Program-made: the position numbers and the translations under genes
Source: CAJQND01 sp051010055
GTDB taxonomy: Bacteria; Pseudomonadota; Alphaproteobacteria; Rhizobiales; CAJQND01
Assembly: GCA_051010055.1 (NCBI GenBank)
Contig: JBPCVY010000113.1
Span: forward strand, 1-36,130
Length of the DNA: 36,130 nt
Direction: 5' to 3'
Notes under the pieces: model-generated
Databases searched by the model: none
Seen by the model: only the letters and a program-made list of their open reading frames with translations
What the model was told of the DNA's origin: nothing
Shown: piece by piece, positions 8,399 through 15,316 of the stretch
How the letters are laid out: every line of letters begins with the position of its first letter
Numbering within the stretch: position 1 is the first letter of the stretch

Positions 8399-9262
8399 TC
8401 AATCAGCAACAATCGGGTTCGACAAAACGCCAATACCTTCAATTTCAATTTCAACCGTATCGCCCGGTTGCATGAAAACCGGTGGCGTACGGGCATAGCC
8501 AACTCCTTCAGGCGTGCCCATGGCAACAATGTCGCCTGGCTGCAGGGTCCAGATTTCACTCAGGATCTCGATGGTGCGCGGCACGTTGAAAATCATGTTC
8601 TTGGTGTTCGAACTTTGCATGACCTCACCATTGAGACGGGATTCAATCTTCAGGCCGTCAGCTCCCGCCGGCAGTTCATCAGCGGTGACAAGCCATGGAC
8701 CGGCCGGCCCGGTGCCGTCAAAATTCTTCCCCGGCGTCCATTGGTTGGCCTTGCGCTGGTATTCGCGCACCGAGACATCATTGAACAATGAGTAACCGTA
8801 GACATAATCAAGCGCGTCCGCTTGGGTAATGTTGCGGCCGGTTTTGCCAATCACCAACAAGAGTTCTGCTTCAAAGTCGAGGGTGTCGGACAAGTGTGTT
8901 CTCAACACTGGAGCGCCGGCGGCAACCAACGAACTTTGCGTACGCAAGAACAGGGAAGGATAGGTTGGCAAATCATGACCGCCTTCCGCGGCATGATCGG
9001 CATAATTCAGGCCCAGGCAAATGATTTTCCCGGGGTGAGGCACCACCGGGAGGAGTTTAATATCGCCGAGATTGAGCTTGACATTATCCGGGGCGTCATC
9101 GATTGCTGCGGCGGCAGTGTCCAGGGCTTTCTGGCCGGCCGCAATGAACCGGCTCATATCGTCCGGCAGGTCTGGCGCTGCAATCGTCAGATCAACAATG
9201 TCGTCGCCGCTTACAGCGCCGACGGCCAGCTTTCCAGCTTTTTCAAAGGAAATCAGCCGCAT
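8399..9262 (-). CDS. Fumarylacetoacetate hydrolase (FAH) family protein
   Basis: A 287-residue enzyme of the FAH superfamily, which hydrolyses or decarboxylates C-C bonds in 2-oxo acids. Metal ligands are visible: two glutamates in DFEAELLLVIG and an aspartate in YSLFNDVSVRE, plus the KNFDGTGPAGPW loop and the C-terminal GDIVAMGTPEGVGY block. The N-terminal cap starts MRLISFEKAG. An upstream ATG at 9301 is open in frame, but GGGAGG stands directly before the ATG at 9262, so that start is chosen. First gene of the leftward operon. Likely substrates are acylpyruvates or ring-cleavage products; related proteins include acylpyruvases, sugar-acid hydrolases and ureidoglycolate lyase-like enzymes, so the exact reaction is open. 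Confidence 0.92.
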   Translation of the reverse strand: MRLISFEKAGKLAVGAVSGDDIVDLTIAAPDLPDDMSRFIAAGQKALDTAAAAIDDAPDNVKLNLGDIKLLPVVPHPGKIICLGLNYADHAAEGGHDLPTYPSLFLRTQSSLVAAGAPVLRTHLSDTLDFEAELLLVIGKTGRNITQADALDYVYGYSLFNDVSVREYQRKANQWTPGKNFDGTGPAGPWLVTADELPAGADGLKIESRLNGEVMQSSNTKNMIFNVPRTIEILSEIWTLQPGDIVAMGTPEGVGYARTPPVFMQPGDTVEIEIEGIGVLSNPIVAD

Positions 9263-9266
9263 GGTT

Positions 9267-9272
9267 CCTCCC
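9267..9272 (-). promoter_or_regulatory. Ribosome binding site fixing the FAH start
   Basis: GGGAGG on the minus strand, 4 nt before the ATG at 9262. The alternative in-frame ATG at 9301 has no comparable site and would add 13 residues not typical of the family. Confidence 0.8.
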
Positions 9273-9334
9273 AACCCTTGTGCACTTTTCTTGTTGTTCA
9301 CCGGACAATAACCCGGCCAGATTTAGGCGTCAAA

Positions 9335-9380
9335 TTTTATCGATATTTTTTGCAGTTGTGGAATAAAATCGATTGAAATA
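9335..9380. promoter_or_regulatory. Candidate divergent operator with inverted TTTTATCGAT motifs
   Basis: The region between the leftward operon and the rightward YciI gene carries TTTTATCGATATTTTTT at 9335-9351, 16/17 identical to 1501-1517, and a partial inverted copy AAAATCGATTGAAAT at 9366-9380. Both contain the palindrome ATCGAT. The pair lies where a shared repressor could control both directions. Inference from position and repetition. Confidence 0.38.
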
Positions 9381-9412
9381 GATTGCCGACGGTGGAAATT
9401 GGAGGTTGGGAC

Positions 9413-9802
9413 ATGGGTAAAGACTGGAAAGAGTTTGTTGAATATGCCCGCGGGCGCGGTGTTCTGGCAAAGGAACTTTTCGTGGTTCACTCCAAACCAG
9501 TTGTAAGTGCAGATGAAATCGCTGAAACGCTTCCAGCACATCTCGACTATCAGAAGAAGTTGGAGGCTGAAGGTGTTCTTTTCGCTGCTGGGCCGATGGC
9601 GGATGAAAATGGCGCCGTGTGGTCAATGGAAGGACTTATCATCCTGAATGCCGTTTCGCTTGAAGCCGCCCGAGTTCTGGCTGACAACGACCCAATGCAC
9701 AAGGAAGGCAAGAAGGAATACACCATCCGGCCATGGTTGATGAATGAAGGGCGTTTGCAAATTGATGTGTGTCTTTCAAACCAGAAGGCGGGCATAGGAT
9801 GA
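9413..9802 (+). CDS. YciI-family protein
   Basis: A 129-residue single-domain member of the YCII superfamily. Family landmarks are LFVVHSKPV, the histidine in LPAHLDYQKKLEAEGVLFAAGP and the aspartate in LADNDPMHKEGKKEYTIRPW; the His-Asp pair is the proposed active site. Start set at 9413 because GGAGG (9401-9405) lies 7 nt before it; an in-frame ATG at 9383 lacks a site. It diverges from the FAH hydrolase operon. A known YCII member, TftG, dehydrochlorinates a chlorinated hydroxyquinol before ring cleavage by hydroxyquinol dioxygenase, so its presence beside such a dioxygenase is suggestive; most family members have no assigned function. Confidence 0.85.
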   Translation: MGKDWKEFVEYARGRGVLAKELFVVHSKPVVSADEIAETLPAHLDYQKKLEAEGVLFAAGPMADENGAVWSMEGLIILNAVSLEAARVLADNDPMHKEGKKEYTIRPWLMNEGRLQIDVCLSNQKAGIG

Positions 9803-10054
9803 CAGAAGACGAAATACACCTTTAACGTGCAAAATTGATGTGATTTATTATAGGCAAATTTTCGGTGTCCAGAAATGGTTCTTGTTGAACGTGAGTGGAT
9901 ATTTTCCAATTTACAGAAAAATGCGCAGAAAAATTGATGTTTAACGAAATTAAATCTGTGTAAGTTCGTTGGTTTTATTGGCATCCATGTTGATTGATTG
10001 TTAGGAATTGCGTGAGATTATACAACGATAAGTAGATGAAGAATTTTTTGTGCA
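9803..10054. other. AT-rich intergenic region
   Basis: 252 bp with no convincing ORF. It contains runs of A/T and the repeated word AAAATTGATGT (near 9833 and 9931), but no clear terminator or promoter pair that I can support. Confidence 0.4.
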
Positions 10055-10342
10055 ATGTCAGATCAGCAAGATTATCCGGTATTTGCCGTTATGTGCCCTC
10101 ATGGGAAAATCTTTGGTGCCACCCGGGCACGTTCGGTTTTTGAGGCGCAGTTCAAACTGGCAGAAGGTCTTCTTTTCCCTTTGATCGAGGGAGTAGAAAG
10201 CAGGGAACTAATTGGCGCAGATCTGGTGGCGGCTATTTGGCGTGTGGCAGAAAAGCTCGGCTGGCAGATCAGCAAATCCAGTTCTCAGAAGTATGAAATG
10301 GACGAAGTGCCTGAAGATAACCCGTCGCCAGACTTTGAATGA
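10055..10342 (+). CDS. Small hypothetical protein, 95 aa
   Basis: I do not recognise this protein. It is a short soluble polypeptide starting MSDQQDYPVFAVMCPHGKIFGATRARS, with a helical middle (EAQFKLAEGLLFPLIEG, AAIWRVAEKLGWQI) and an acidic tail ending NPSPDFE. There is no signal peptide or membrane segment. No strong Shine-Dalgarno sequence precedes the ATG, although GATGAAGAA lies about 12 nt upstream. Codon use is similar to neighbouring genes, and the frame is flanked by AT-rich noncoding DNA on both sides, which makes a real isolated gene plausible. Confidence 0.5.
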   Translation: MSDQQDYPVFAVMCPHGKIFGATRARSVFEAQFKLAEGLLFPLIEGVESRELIGADLVAAIWRVAEKLGWQISKSSSQKYEMDEVPEDNPSPDFE

Positions 10343-10661
10343 AATTCATCCGCAAAAACAGTAGAAAAGACGCCCGGAACACCCATTAAAAAGTGAGCGG
10401 AATTGGCTGCGATGTGTAAGTTGCTTTTTTGATACAATAGCACTCAAAGTAAAAAATTTTGTTTTGCTGTCTTTTTTTTGCCGGAATCTTTCGAAATGAT
10501 CGCGGCGCGGTTGCGGGGTGTATTTTCGCTTGACAAGCGCCCAATTTTTCAAAATCTTGCACACCTGTAAAAAACTGGGCATAAAATGTATATGTTTTGC
10601 ATTTATGAGTAAATATTGATATTGTAGGTTGAGGGGATTTGGAGTGATTTTGACAGAGGGA

Positions 10662-10680
10662 AGGCACTCTATTTGTGCCT
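10662..10680. promoter_or_regulatory. Dyad AGGCAC-N7-GTGCCT
   Basis: Perfect 6-bp inverted repeat separated by 7 bp, lying 6 bp after a TTGACA hexamer at 10650-10655. Its position over a possible promoter suggests an operator; it could also be a small hairpin. Confidence 0.35.
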
Positions 10681-10720
10681 GTTACACTAGCAATAGCAGA
10701 TAATATTGAGTTGCCGTGCG

Positions 10721-10739
10721 CAAACGGACAATCCGTTTG
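10721..10739. promoter_or_regulatory. Dyad CAAACGGA-CAA-TCCGTTTG
   Basis: Perfect 8-bp inverted repeat with a 3-bp spacer, 212 bp upstream of the AraC-type reading frame. The 11-bp centre spacing would put both halves on the same face of the helix, as for a dimeric repressor. No T-run follows, so a terminator is unlikely. Confidence 0.45.
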
Positions 10740-10950
10740 GGATGTTTGAAGCCGGTTAAGGTTTCTAGAACTGTTTTGAGAGATTAATCAGCGGATATTC
10801 CGTATTTGCTATTAATGTTGGCGGTTTTCGCCTTCAGTAAATTTTTGAATTCCAGCTGTTGTGCAGCTGAGAAAATTTTCGCGCCGATTGGCTGGGATCA
10901 CCGAGCAAGCGGTAAATTTTGACATCGATTTGAAGTAAGAAATTAGAGCT

Positions 10951-11942
10951 ATGTTGCATGAAAATTTTGATTTTTCACATTTTGAAGAAGACCTGAAGAC
11001 GTTTGAGCGCGAAGACCGGTTGGTCCGGTTTGAAGAGATGCTCCAGGAACATCTGTGCGGGTTCTCCACTGAGGCGCGTGCCTCTGGCATAATGAGTTTT
11101 CTGCGAAGGTTACATCGCGCACGCAGGATGGGTTTTCCATTGTGGCAATCGTCGGCTCCGGCCTCGCGATGGAGCGTACGTTGGAACAGATCTACACCGA
11201 TGGCTGCGACAGCATCGCGGTGATTGGCAAGCCGATTGGCAAGACCATGCTGACGACAGGAGAGCGCGAAGCGGAACTGTTTGGCGAAGACATTGCGCTG
11301 GTTGACTTGGCGCGGCCGTTCTCCTTGCGCTCAGATGGTCAGGTGGGTTTCGGTATTACCGTTCTCAAAATTCCCCGCTCGCTTTTGAATAAGTGGGTGG
11401 GTATCGATCAGAGCAATTTTGATGGGAAAGCCATTTACGATCCCAGCCTGGGAATTGTCGTAAAGGAGATTTTCAACGTCATTTCCCGTGAGTGCCTATC
11501 GTCGGAATTTGTCGGGTTCAGCAAACTGATCAATGCATTCCTGGATCTTGCCGCGCTGGCGCTGGTCAACGCCAACTTGAGCAACGGATTTGACAGGCAC
11601 GACAGCCATGCCGGGCTGCGCCTTGCCATTCAACGCTATATCGACGCCAACCTGAAAAACCCAGAACTCAATCACGACATGATTTCACGTCAGTTCTCTA
11701 TTTCTGTGCGCCAGGTTCACAAGGTTGTTGAAGGCAAGGGACTGACAGTCGGGCAATATATTCTTAACCGGCGCCTGCAAGGTGCCGCTTCCCAGCTGAA
11801 AGCCATCGATCATGCTCACCGCAAGATTGGTGATATTGCATTTGACTGGTGTTTTAACGAGCTTTCCCATTTCAGCCGGGCGTTCAAAACCCACTTTGGG
11901 TGCACAGCGCGTGAATGGCGCCATCAATCGCGTCATCATTGA
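10951..11942 (+). pseudogene. AraC-family transcriptional regulator, single-base frameshift
   Basis: Two overlapping frames make one gene. The first (from 10951, MLHENFDFSHFEEDLKTF) runs well to ARASG at about 11088; the sensible continuation NEFSAKVTSRTQDGFSIVAIV is one frame away, from 11091 on. Adding one base near 11088 (GGC to GGCC) gives ARASGHNEFSAKV and a 330-residue protein, the usual size for AraC regulators with an AraC-binding-like N-terminal domain. The C-terminal 100 residues hold the two helix-turn-helix motifs (NHDMISRQFSISVRQVHKVVE; IAFDWCFNELSHFSRAFKTHFG). As written, only a C-terminal fragment could start from GTG 11142. It converges with the aromatic amino acid decarboxylase. 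Related regulators such as FeaR respond to aromatic amines. Real mutation or sequence error cannot be told apart here. Confidence 0.8.
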
Positions 11943-11991
11943 CGGGAAAAAGGGCAGGGGCGCAGCGCCAAAATTGGTGCGGTCCCGCCCG

Positions 11992-13395
11992 TTACAGCCG
12001 CTTCGACATATCCTGAATAACATCCCACGCAAACCGCACATCCTCCCGGGTAGTGTTGAACTGGCCGGTTTGGAACCGGATGACATAATTCCCGTTATGG
12101 TTTGTTTGCGTCAGATAGATGCGGCCATCATCATTGATGGCGTTGAGAAGTTTTTCGTTCAGAGCGTCCAAGTCTTTGGCCCCTTGCGGGGCAAAGCGGA
12201 AACTGAAGAGGGAAAACATGGGCGCACTGGTGAGTTCAAAAATTTCGGTTGCGACAATGTCTGCTGCCAGCTCTTCGCTCCAGGCAATATGGTTCCGGAT
12301 CATTTCGCGCAAGTTCTCAAGGCCGTAAGCCCGCAGCACAAACCATAATTTCAACGCCCTGAAGCGGCGTCCTAGTGGAACAGACCATTCTGAATAGTTG
12401 ATGATGTTGTCGTGGCCATGGGTTTTGAGATAGTCCGGTTGAATAGCCAGGGTGCGAACCAAATCTTCAGGTGAACGCACAAAATGCGCATTGCAGTCAA
12501 AATTAACGCCCAGCCACTTGTGGGGATTGAAAGTGATGCTGTCGGCGCGCCCGGCGCCGGCGAACAGGGCGCGCAATTCGGGGCAAATCATGGCAGCACC
12601 GGCCCAGGCCGCATCAACATGCACATAAAGCCCGAATTCTTCAGCAATATCACATACGGCATTTATGTCATCGCAGGCGCCAACACTTGTCGCCCCGGTC
12701 AGCGCAACAATCCCTGCAGGGATAAAGCCGTCTTGAATATCGCTCTCGATTGCAGCTTTCAGGGCAGCGCCATCAATTGAGAAACGCTCGCCCTTAACAG
12801 GAACCTTCACAAGGTTAGTCTCGCCAACACCTGCAATGCGCACCGCCTTGTCGATTGAAGAATGGGCGTGGCCGGAACAGTAAATCCGCATGCGGGCATT
12901 GCCGGAAAGGCCCTCGGAATTTCCCTTCCACTCGAGCGCGCGCTCGCGCATTGTCAATATCGCGCAAAGGGTTGCCGATGAGGCAGAATCCTGGATGACG
13001 CCGCCAAATTCCTCCGGCAAGTCAAGTGCCTGGCGCAACCAGTCCATGGTGACCGTTTCAAGTTCGGTTGCCGCCGGAGAGGTTTGCCACAGCATACATT
13101 GCGCTGCCAGCGCGGCGGTGAGATATTCGGCAATCACAGAAGGCGGGCTGGAATTGGCTGGAAAGTAAGCGAAAAACCGGGGGTGCTGCCAGTGTGTGAT
13201 GCCCGGCACGATGATTTTTTCAAAGTCTGAGAAAATCGCTTCCATGGCCTCACCCTTCTCTGGAGGGGAGGGTGGAAGCAGGCTTGCAATTTCGCCCGGG
13301 CGCACTGGCGGCCGGACCGGATATTCGCGCAAGGTTTCGAAGTACGTTTCACTCCACTCGACGGCTTTTTGCGCCCACTTTTTGAAAGCAATCAT
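11992..13395 (-). CDS. PLP-dependent group II decarboxylase, aromatic-L-amino-acid decarboxylase-like
   Basis: A 467-residue cytoplasmic enzyme expected to decarboxylate an aromatic amino acid to its amine. Conserved features are THWQHPRFFAYFPA (substrate side), the SASSATLCAILTMRERAL cofactor segment, HSSIDKA (stacking His178), VDAAWAG (Asp261, pairs with the pyridine nitrogen), and NPHKWL with the Schiff-base Lys293. Length matches eukaryote-like tyrosine/DOPA/phenylalanine decarboxylases. The start ATG has no strong Shine-Dalgarno sequence. It converges on the AraC-type regulator, ending 49 bp from it. Substrate choice (Phe, Tyr, Trp, DOPA) cannot be read with certainty. Confidence 0.93.
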   Translation of the reverse strand: MIAFKKWAQKAVEWSETYFETLREYPVRPPVRPGEIASLLPPSPPEKGEAMEAIFSDFEKIIVPGITHWQHPRFFAYFPANSSPPSVIAEYLTAALAAQCMLWQTSPAATELETVTMDWLRQALDLPEEFGGVIQDSASSATLCAILTMRERALEWKGNSEGLSGNARMRIYCSGHAHSSIDKAVRIAGVGETNLVKVPVKGERFSIDGAALKAAIESDIQDGFIPAGIVALTGATSVGACDDINAVCDIAEEFGLYVHVDAAWAGAAMICPELRALFAGAGRADSITFNPHKWLGVNFDCNAHFVRSPEDLVRTLAIQPDYLKTHGHDNIINYSEWSVPLGRRFRALKLWFVLRAYGLENLREMIRNHIAWSEELAADIVATEIFELTSAPMFSLFSFRFAPQGAKDLDALNEKLLNAINDDGRIYLTQTNHNGNYVIRFQTGQFNTTREDVRFAWDVIQDMSKRL

Positions 13396-13499
13396 TTTTA
13401 GAAATTCCGTTTGCGGTTAGTACCGGAAGCAAGGGCTCTTCACCGTCTAATCATTCGCCCTGCAAATACTTCCGTAAAGAGATATTTTGATGAGGCGCA

Positions 13500-13529
13500 C
13501 CTCAGAAAATTCCGGAATGGTTTCTGAGG
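13500..13529. repeat. Nested inverted repeat CCTCAGAAA-N12-TTTCTGAGG
   Basis: Perfect 9-bp arms enclose a loop that itself contains the palindrome ATTCCGGAAT (13509-13518). It is about 105 bp upstream of the decarboxylase start. There is no T-run, so an operator or RNA structure is more likely than a terminator. Confidence 0.45.
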
Positions 13530-13827
13530 GGGTGGTAAGAATTGAATCGGGTGTGGATGGAATAAAACACCAGTAAACAACCAAAGAAACAAGAACAGTT
13601 AAATAAAAATCCCTGTGAAAATTGAGCGAGATGGGGTCAAGCAGGTAACGCAAAAGAAAAACCACTTAAAATGCACGCAACGATACGCCTGAGGGCAATT
13701 CTTTGCGCAAAAAAGCTAGTTTGATTTCGGGAGTTTCTTTAGGGTGGCCGAAGTTTTAGCACCGCTGACTCGAAAGAAAATCCTTTCGATGGTGTGATTT
13801 TTATTTTGAACCGGGTTATTTTTTCTT

Positions 13828-13831
13828 GGAG
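13828..13831 (+). promoter_or_regulatory. Ribosome binding site fixing a TTG start for the IalB protein
   Basis: GGAG 7 nt before TTG at 13839. Starting there gives a standard signal peptide; the upstream ATG at 13794 would add 15 residues that spoil it. Confidence 0.65.
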
Positions 13832-13838
13832 CAGACCA

Positions 13839-14390
13839 TTGAAATTTAGGAATTTCCAAACCGCTGCAGCATTGCTTTCTGCAGCGATTTTGACGGGCGG
13901 CTTGGCCGCAAACGTGAACGGGCAAACGAAAACCGATGCAAAGCCGAAGGTTGAGCGCGAAGTGCATGCCGACTGGATTGTAGAGTGCATTACGCCGCAG
14001 CAGCAAAAACGCGTTTGCTACATGATCCAGGTGCATCAAGTGATCGAAACAAAGAAGACCATTTTTCAGGTGTTGATACTAAAACAGCGCAATGCGGTTG
14101 GATATTCAGCCGTCGTGCTGGCGCCGCTTGGCGTGTTGCTGCCGAAAGGGCTGGTGGTTTCAGCCAAGGGTGCAAATCCGCTCGGAGTCGCATTCAACAA
14201 TTGTGGCCAACGTGGCTGTGTTGCGCGGTTTAACCTGTCTCCTGAACTGCAGGGGGCATTCAAATCGGGCGCATCGGCAAATTTCAGAATGGTCAACGCA
14301 GGCAGCGGTAAACCCGTCGCCTTCACGGTTTCGCTTTCCGGTTTCTCCGCCGCATTAAAGCGGGTGGCTGAACTTTCACCGGGCAGCTAA
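13839..14390 (+). CDS. Invasion-associated locus B (IalB) family protein
   Basis: A 183-residue exported protein. Starting at TTG 13839 it begins with KFRNFQTAAALLSAAILTGGL, a typical Sec signal peptide cleaved near NVNGQT. The mature part has the IalB pattern: DWIVECITPQQQKRVCYMIQ, then VVLAPLGVLLPKGLVVS, then FNNCGQRGCVARFNLSPELQ, with two pairs of cysteines (ECI...RVC and NCGQRGC) likely forming disulfides. IalB proteins are common in Hyphomicrobiales, periplasmic or envelope-associated; the name comes from Bartonella, but most members are in free-living species and their molecular role is not defined. No close partner gene; it converges with the isomerase-like gene. Confidence 0.88.
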   Translation: MKFRNFQTAAALLSAAILTGGLAANVNGQTKTDAKPKVEREVHADWIVECITPQQQKRVCYMIQVHQVIETKKTIFQVLILKQRNAVGYSAVVLAPLGVLLPKGLVVSAKGANPLGVAFNNCGQRGCVARFNLSPELQGAFKSGASANFRMVNAGSGKPVAFTVSLSGFSAALKRVAELSPGS

Positions 14391-14422
14391 CCCTTTAGGG
14401 CGAAGGCCTTCATAAAAGCTAT

Positions 14423-15199
14423 TCAAAGCCAGGGGCGGGCCCATTTGAGGCCCGCTTCCGTTGTTTGGGCCGGCAAATATTCGCAACCGATCCACCCTTC
14501 AAAACCGGTTGACTCGATTGCTTCAATCGTTTCTGCATAAGGCACTTCGCCATCGTCCGGCTCATGGCGGCCGGGATGGCCGGCAATCTGAAAGTGGCCA
14601 ATGGCATCAATGTTTCTGGCGATGAATTTGGCCATGTCATCACCCATTCTGTGCATGTGATAGATGTCGTATTGCAGGAAGATGTTCGGCTCGTTCACTG
14701 CAGCCAAAATCTTCAGCGCCTGGCTGGAGCGGTTAAGAAAGTATCCTGGAACATCGAACGTGTTTATGGGCTCGATCATGAGCATCAGCCCTTCTTGAGC
14801 GCAGGCACGTGCGGCAAATCTCAGATTGCCGATAAAGCGCTCCTTCGCCCTTGGTGCATCTCCTCCATCCGGCAAGATACCAGCCATACAATGAAGGCGC
14901 GGCGTTCCAAGTTCCTTTGCATAGTCAATTGCGTGGCCGACGGTGTCTTGAAATTCCATCTCCCGGTGAGGCAAACACGCCAACCCGCGTTCACCTTCAT
15001 CCCAGTTGCCGGGGGGCAAATTGAACAGCACCTGCTGCAGGCCCGTTGCATCAATTCGTTCAGCAATCTGTGCTGCCGGCCACGGGTAGGGAAACTGAAA
15101 TTCCACCCCCGAAAAACCTGCCGTGCTAGCCGCTTCAAACCGCTCCAGAAACGGGCGCTCGCAATACAGCATTGAGAGGTTTGCAGCCAGGTTAACCAT
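14423..15199 (-). CDS. Hydroxypyruvate isomerase-like protein (Hyi/OtnI family)
   Basis: A 258-residue TIM-barrel sugar isomerase-like protein (AP endonuclease 2 / xylose isomerase-like fold). Characteristic features are LAANLSMLYCERPFLERFEAA at the start, GVEFQFPYPW, QQVLFNLPPGNWDEGERGLAC, and metal-ligand candidates in MIEPINTFDVPGYFL (Glu), QYDIYHMHRM (Asp, His), FQIAGHPGRHEPDDGE (His) and WIGCEYLP (Glu). Hyi converts hydroxypyruvate to tartronate semialdehyde; OtnI members isomerise 2-oxo-tetronates. No glyoxylate carboligase or tartronate semialdehyde reductase is near, so specificity is open. It diverges from the hybrid kinase gene. A GC-rich hairpin at 14435-14455 lies inside its 3' end. 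Confidence 0.88.
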   Translation of the reverse strand: MVNLAANLSMLYCERPFLERFEAASTAGFSGVEFQFPYPWPAAQIAERIDATGLQQVLFNLPPGNWDEGERGLACLPHREMEFQDTVGHAIDYAKELGTPRLHCMAGILPDGGDAPRAKERFIGNLRFAARACAQEGLMLMIEPINTFDVPGYFLNRSSQALKILAAVNEPNIFLQYDIYHMHRMGDDMAKFIARNIDAIGHFQIAGHPGRHEPDDGEVPYAETIEAIESTGFEGWIGCEYLPAQTTEAGLKWARPWL

Positions 15200-15304
15200 A
15201 GTTTTGGGGCTCCAACTGTTGAGAATTTGAATCGAAGTTTCAAAGCGAATCGAACCGCCGATTTACGAAATTCCACTATGCCAGTAGTCGAACTAAAAAG
15301 CTCC

Positions 15305-15310
15305 AGGAGA
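15305..15310 (+). promoter_or_regulatory. Ribosome binding site fixing the hybrid kinase start
   Basis: AGGAGA 6 nt before the ATG at 15317. Upstream in-frame starts at 15227 and 15278 lack such a site. Confidence 0.75.
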
Positions 15311-15316
15311 CACGAT

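Larger units (their letters stand above)
10343..10950. other. 608-bp intergenic region upstream of the AraC-type regulator
   Basis: No convincing gene. Short leftward frames exist but have poor composition and no ribosome sites. The region is AT-rich and holds TTGACA elements (10530-10535 approximately, and 10650-10655), two dyads described separately, and a small CAGCTG-TTGTG-CAGCTG repeat at 10853-10869. It looks like a long regulatory leader, or it could hide a small RNA. Confidence 0.5.
13396..13838. other. 443-bp divergent intergenic region
   Basis: Lies between the decarboxylase (leftward) and the IalB gene (rightward). A 72-codon leftward frame with a GTG start at 13665 exists but lacks a ribosome site and has unusual composition, so it is not called. 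The region holds the nested palindrome at 13500-13529 and AT-rich DNA that should contain both promoters. Confidence 0.5.

Noticed and set aside
10346..10667. Leftward frames of 78 and 93 codons in the AT-rich region
   Set aside because: Poor composition, no ribosome site, rich in Lys/Phe from poly-A/T; not gene-like.
11964..11981. Hairpin GCGCCAA-AA-TTGGTGC between the AraC-type gene and the decarboxylase
   Set aside because: One G-U pair, no T-run on either strand; too weak to call a bidirectional terminator.
13447..13665. 72-codon leftward frame with a hydrophobic segment upstream of the decarboxylase
   Set aside because: GTG start, no ribosome site, unusual codon use, and it overlaps the nested palindrome; more likely noncoding DNA.
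14435..14455. GC-rich hairpin GCGGGCC-N7-GGCCCGC as a terminator for the IalB gene
   Set aside because: It lies inside the coding end of the isomerase gene and has no T-run; it may help termination but cannot be claimed.
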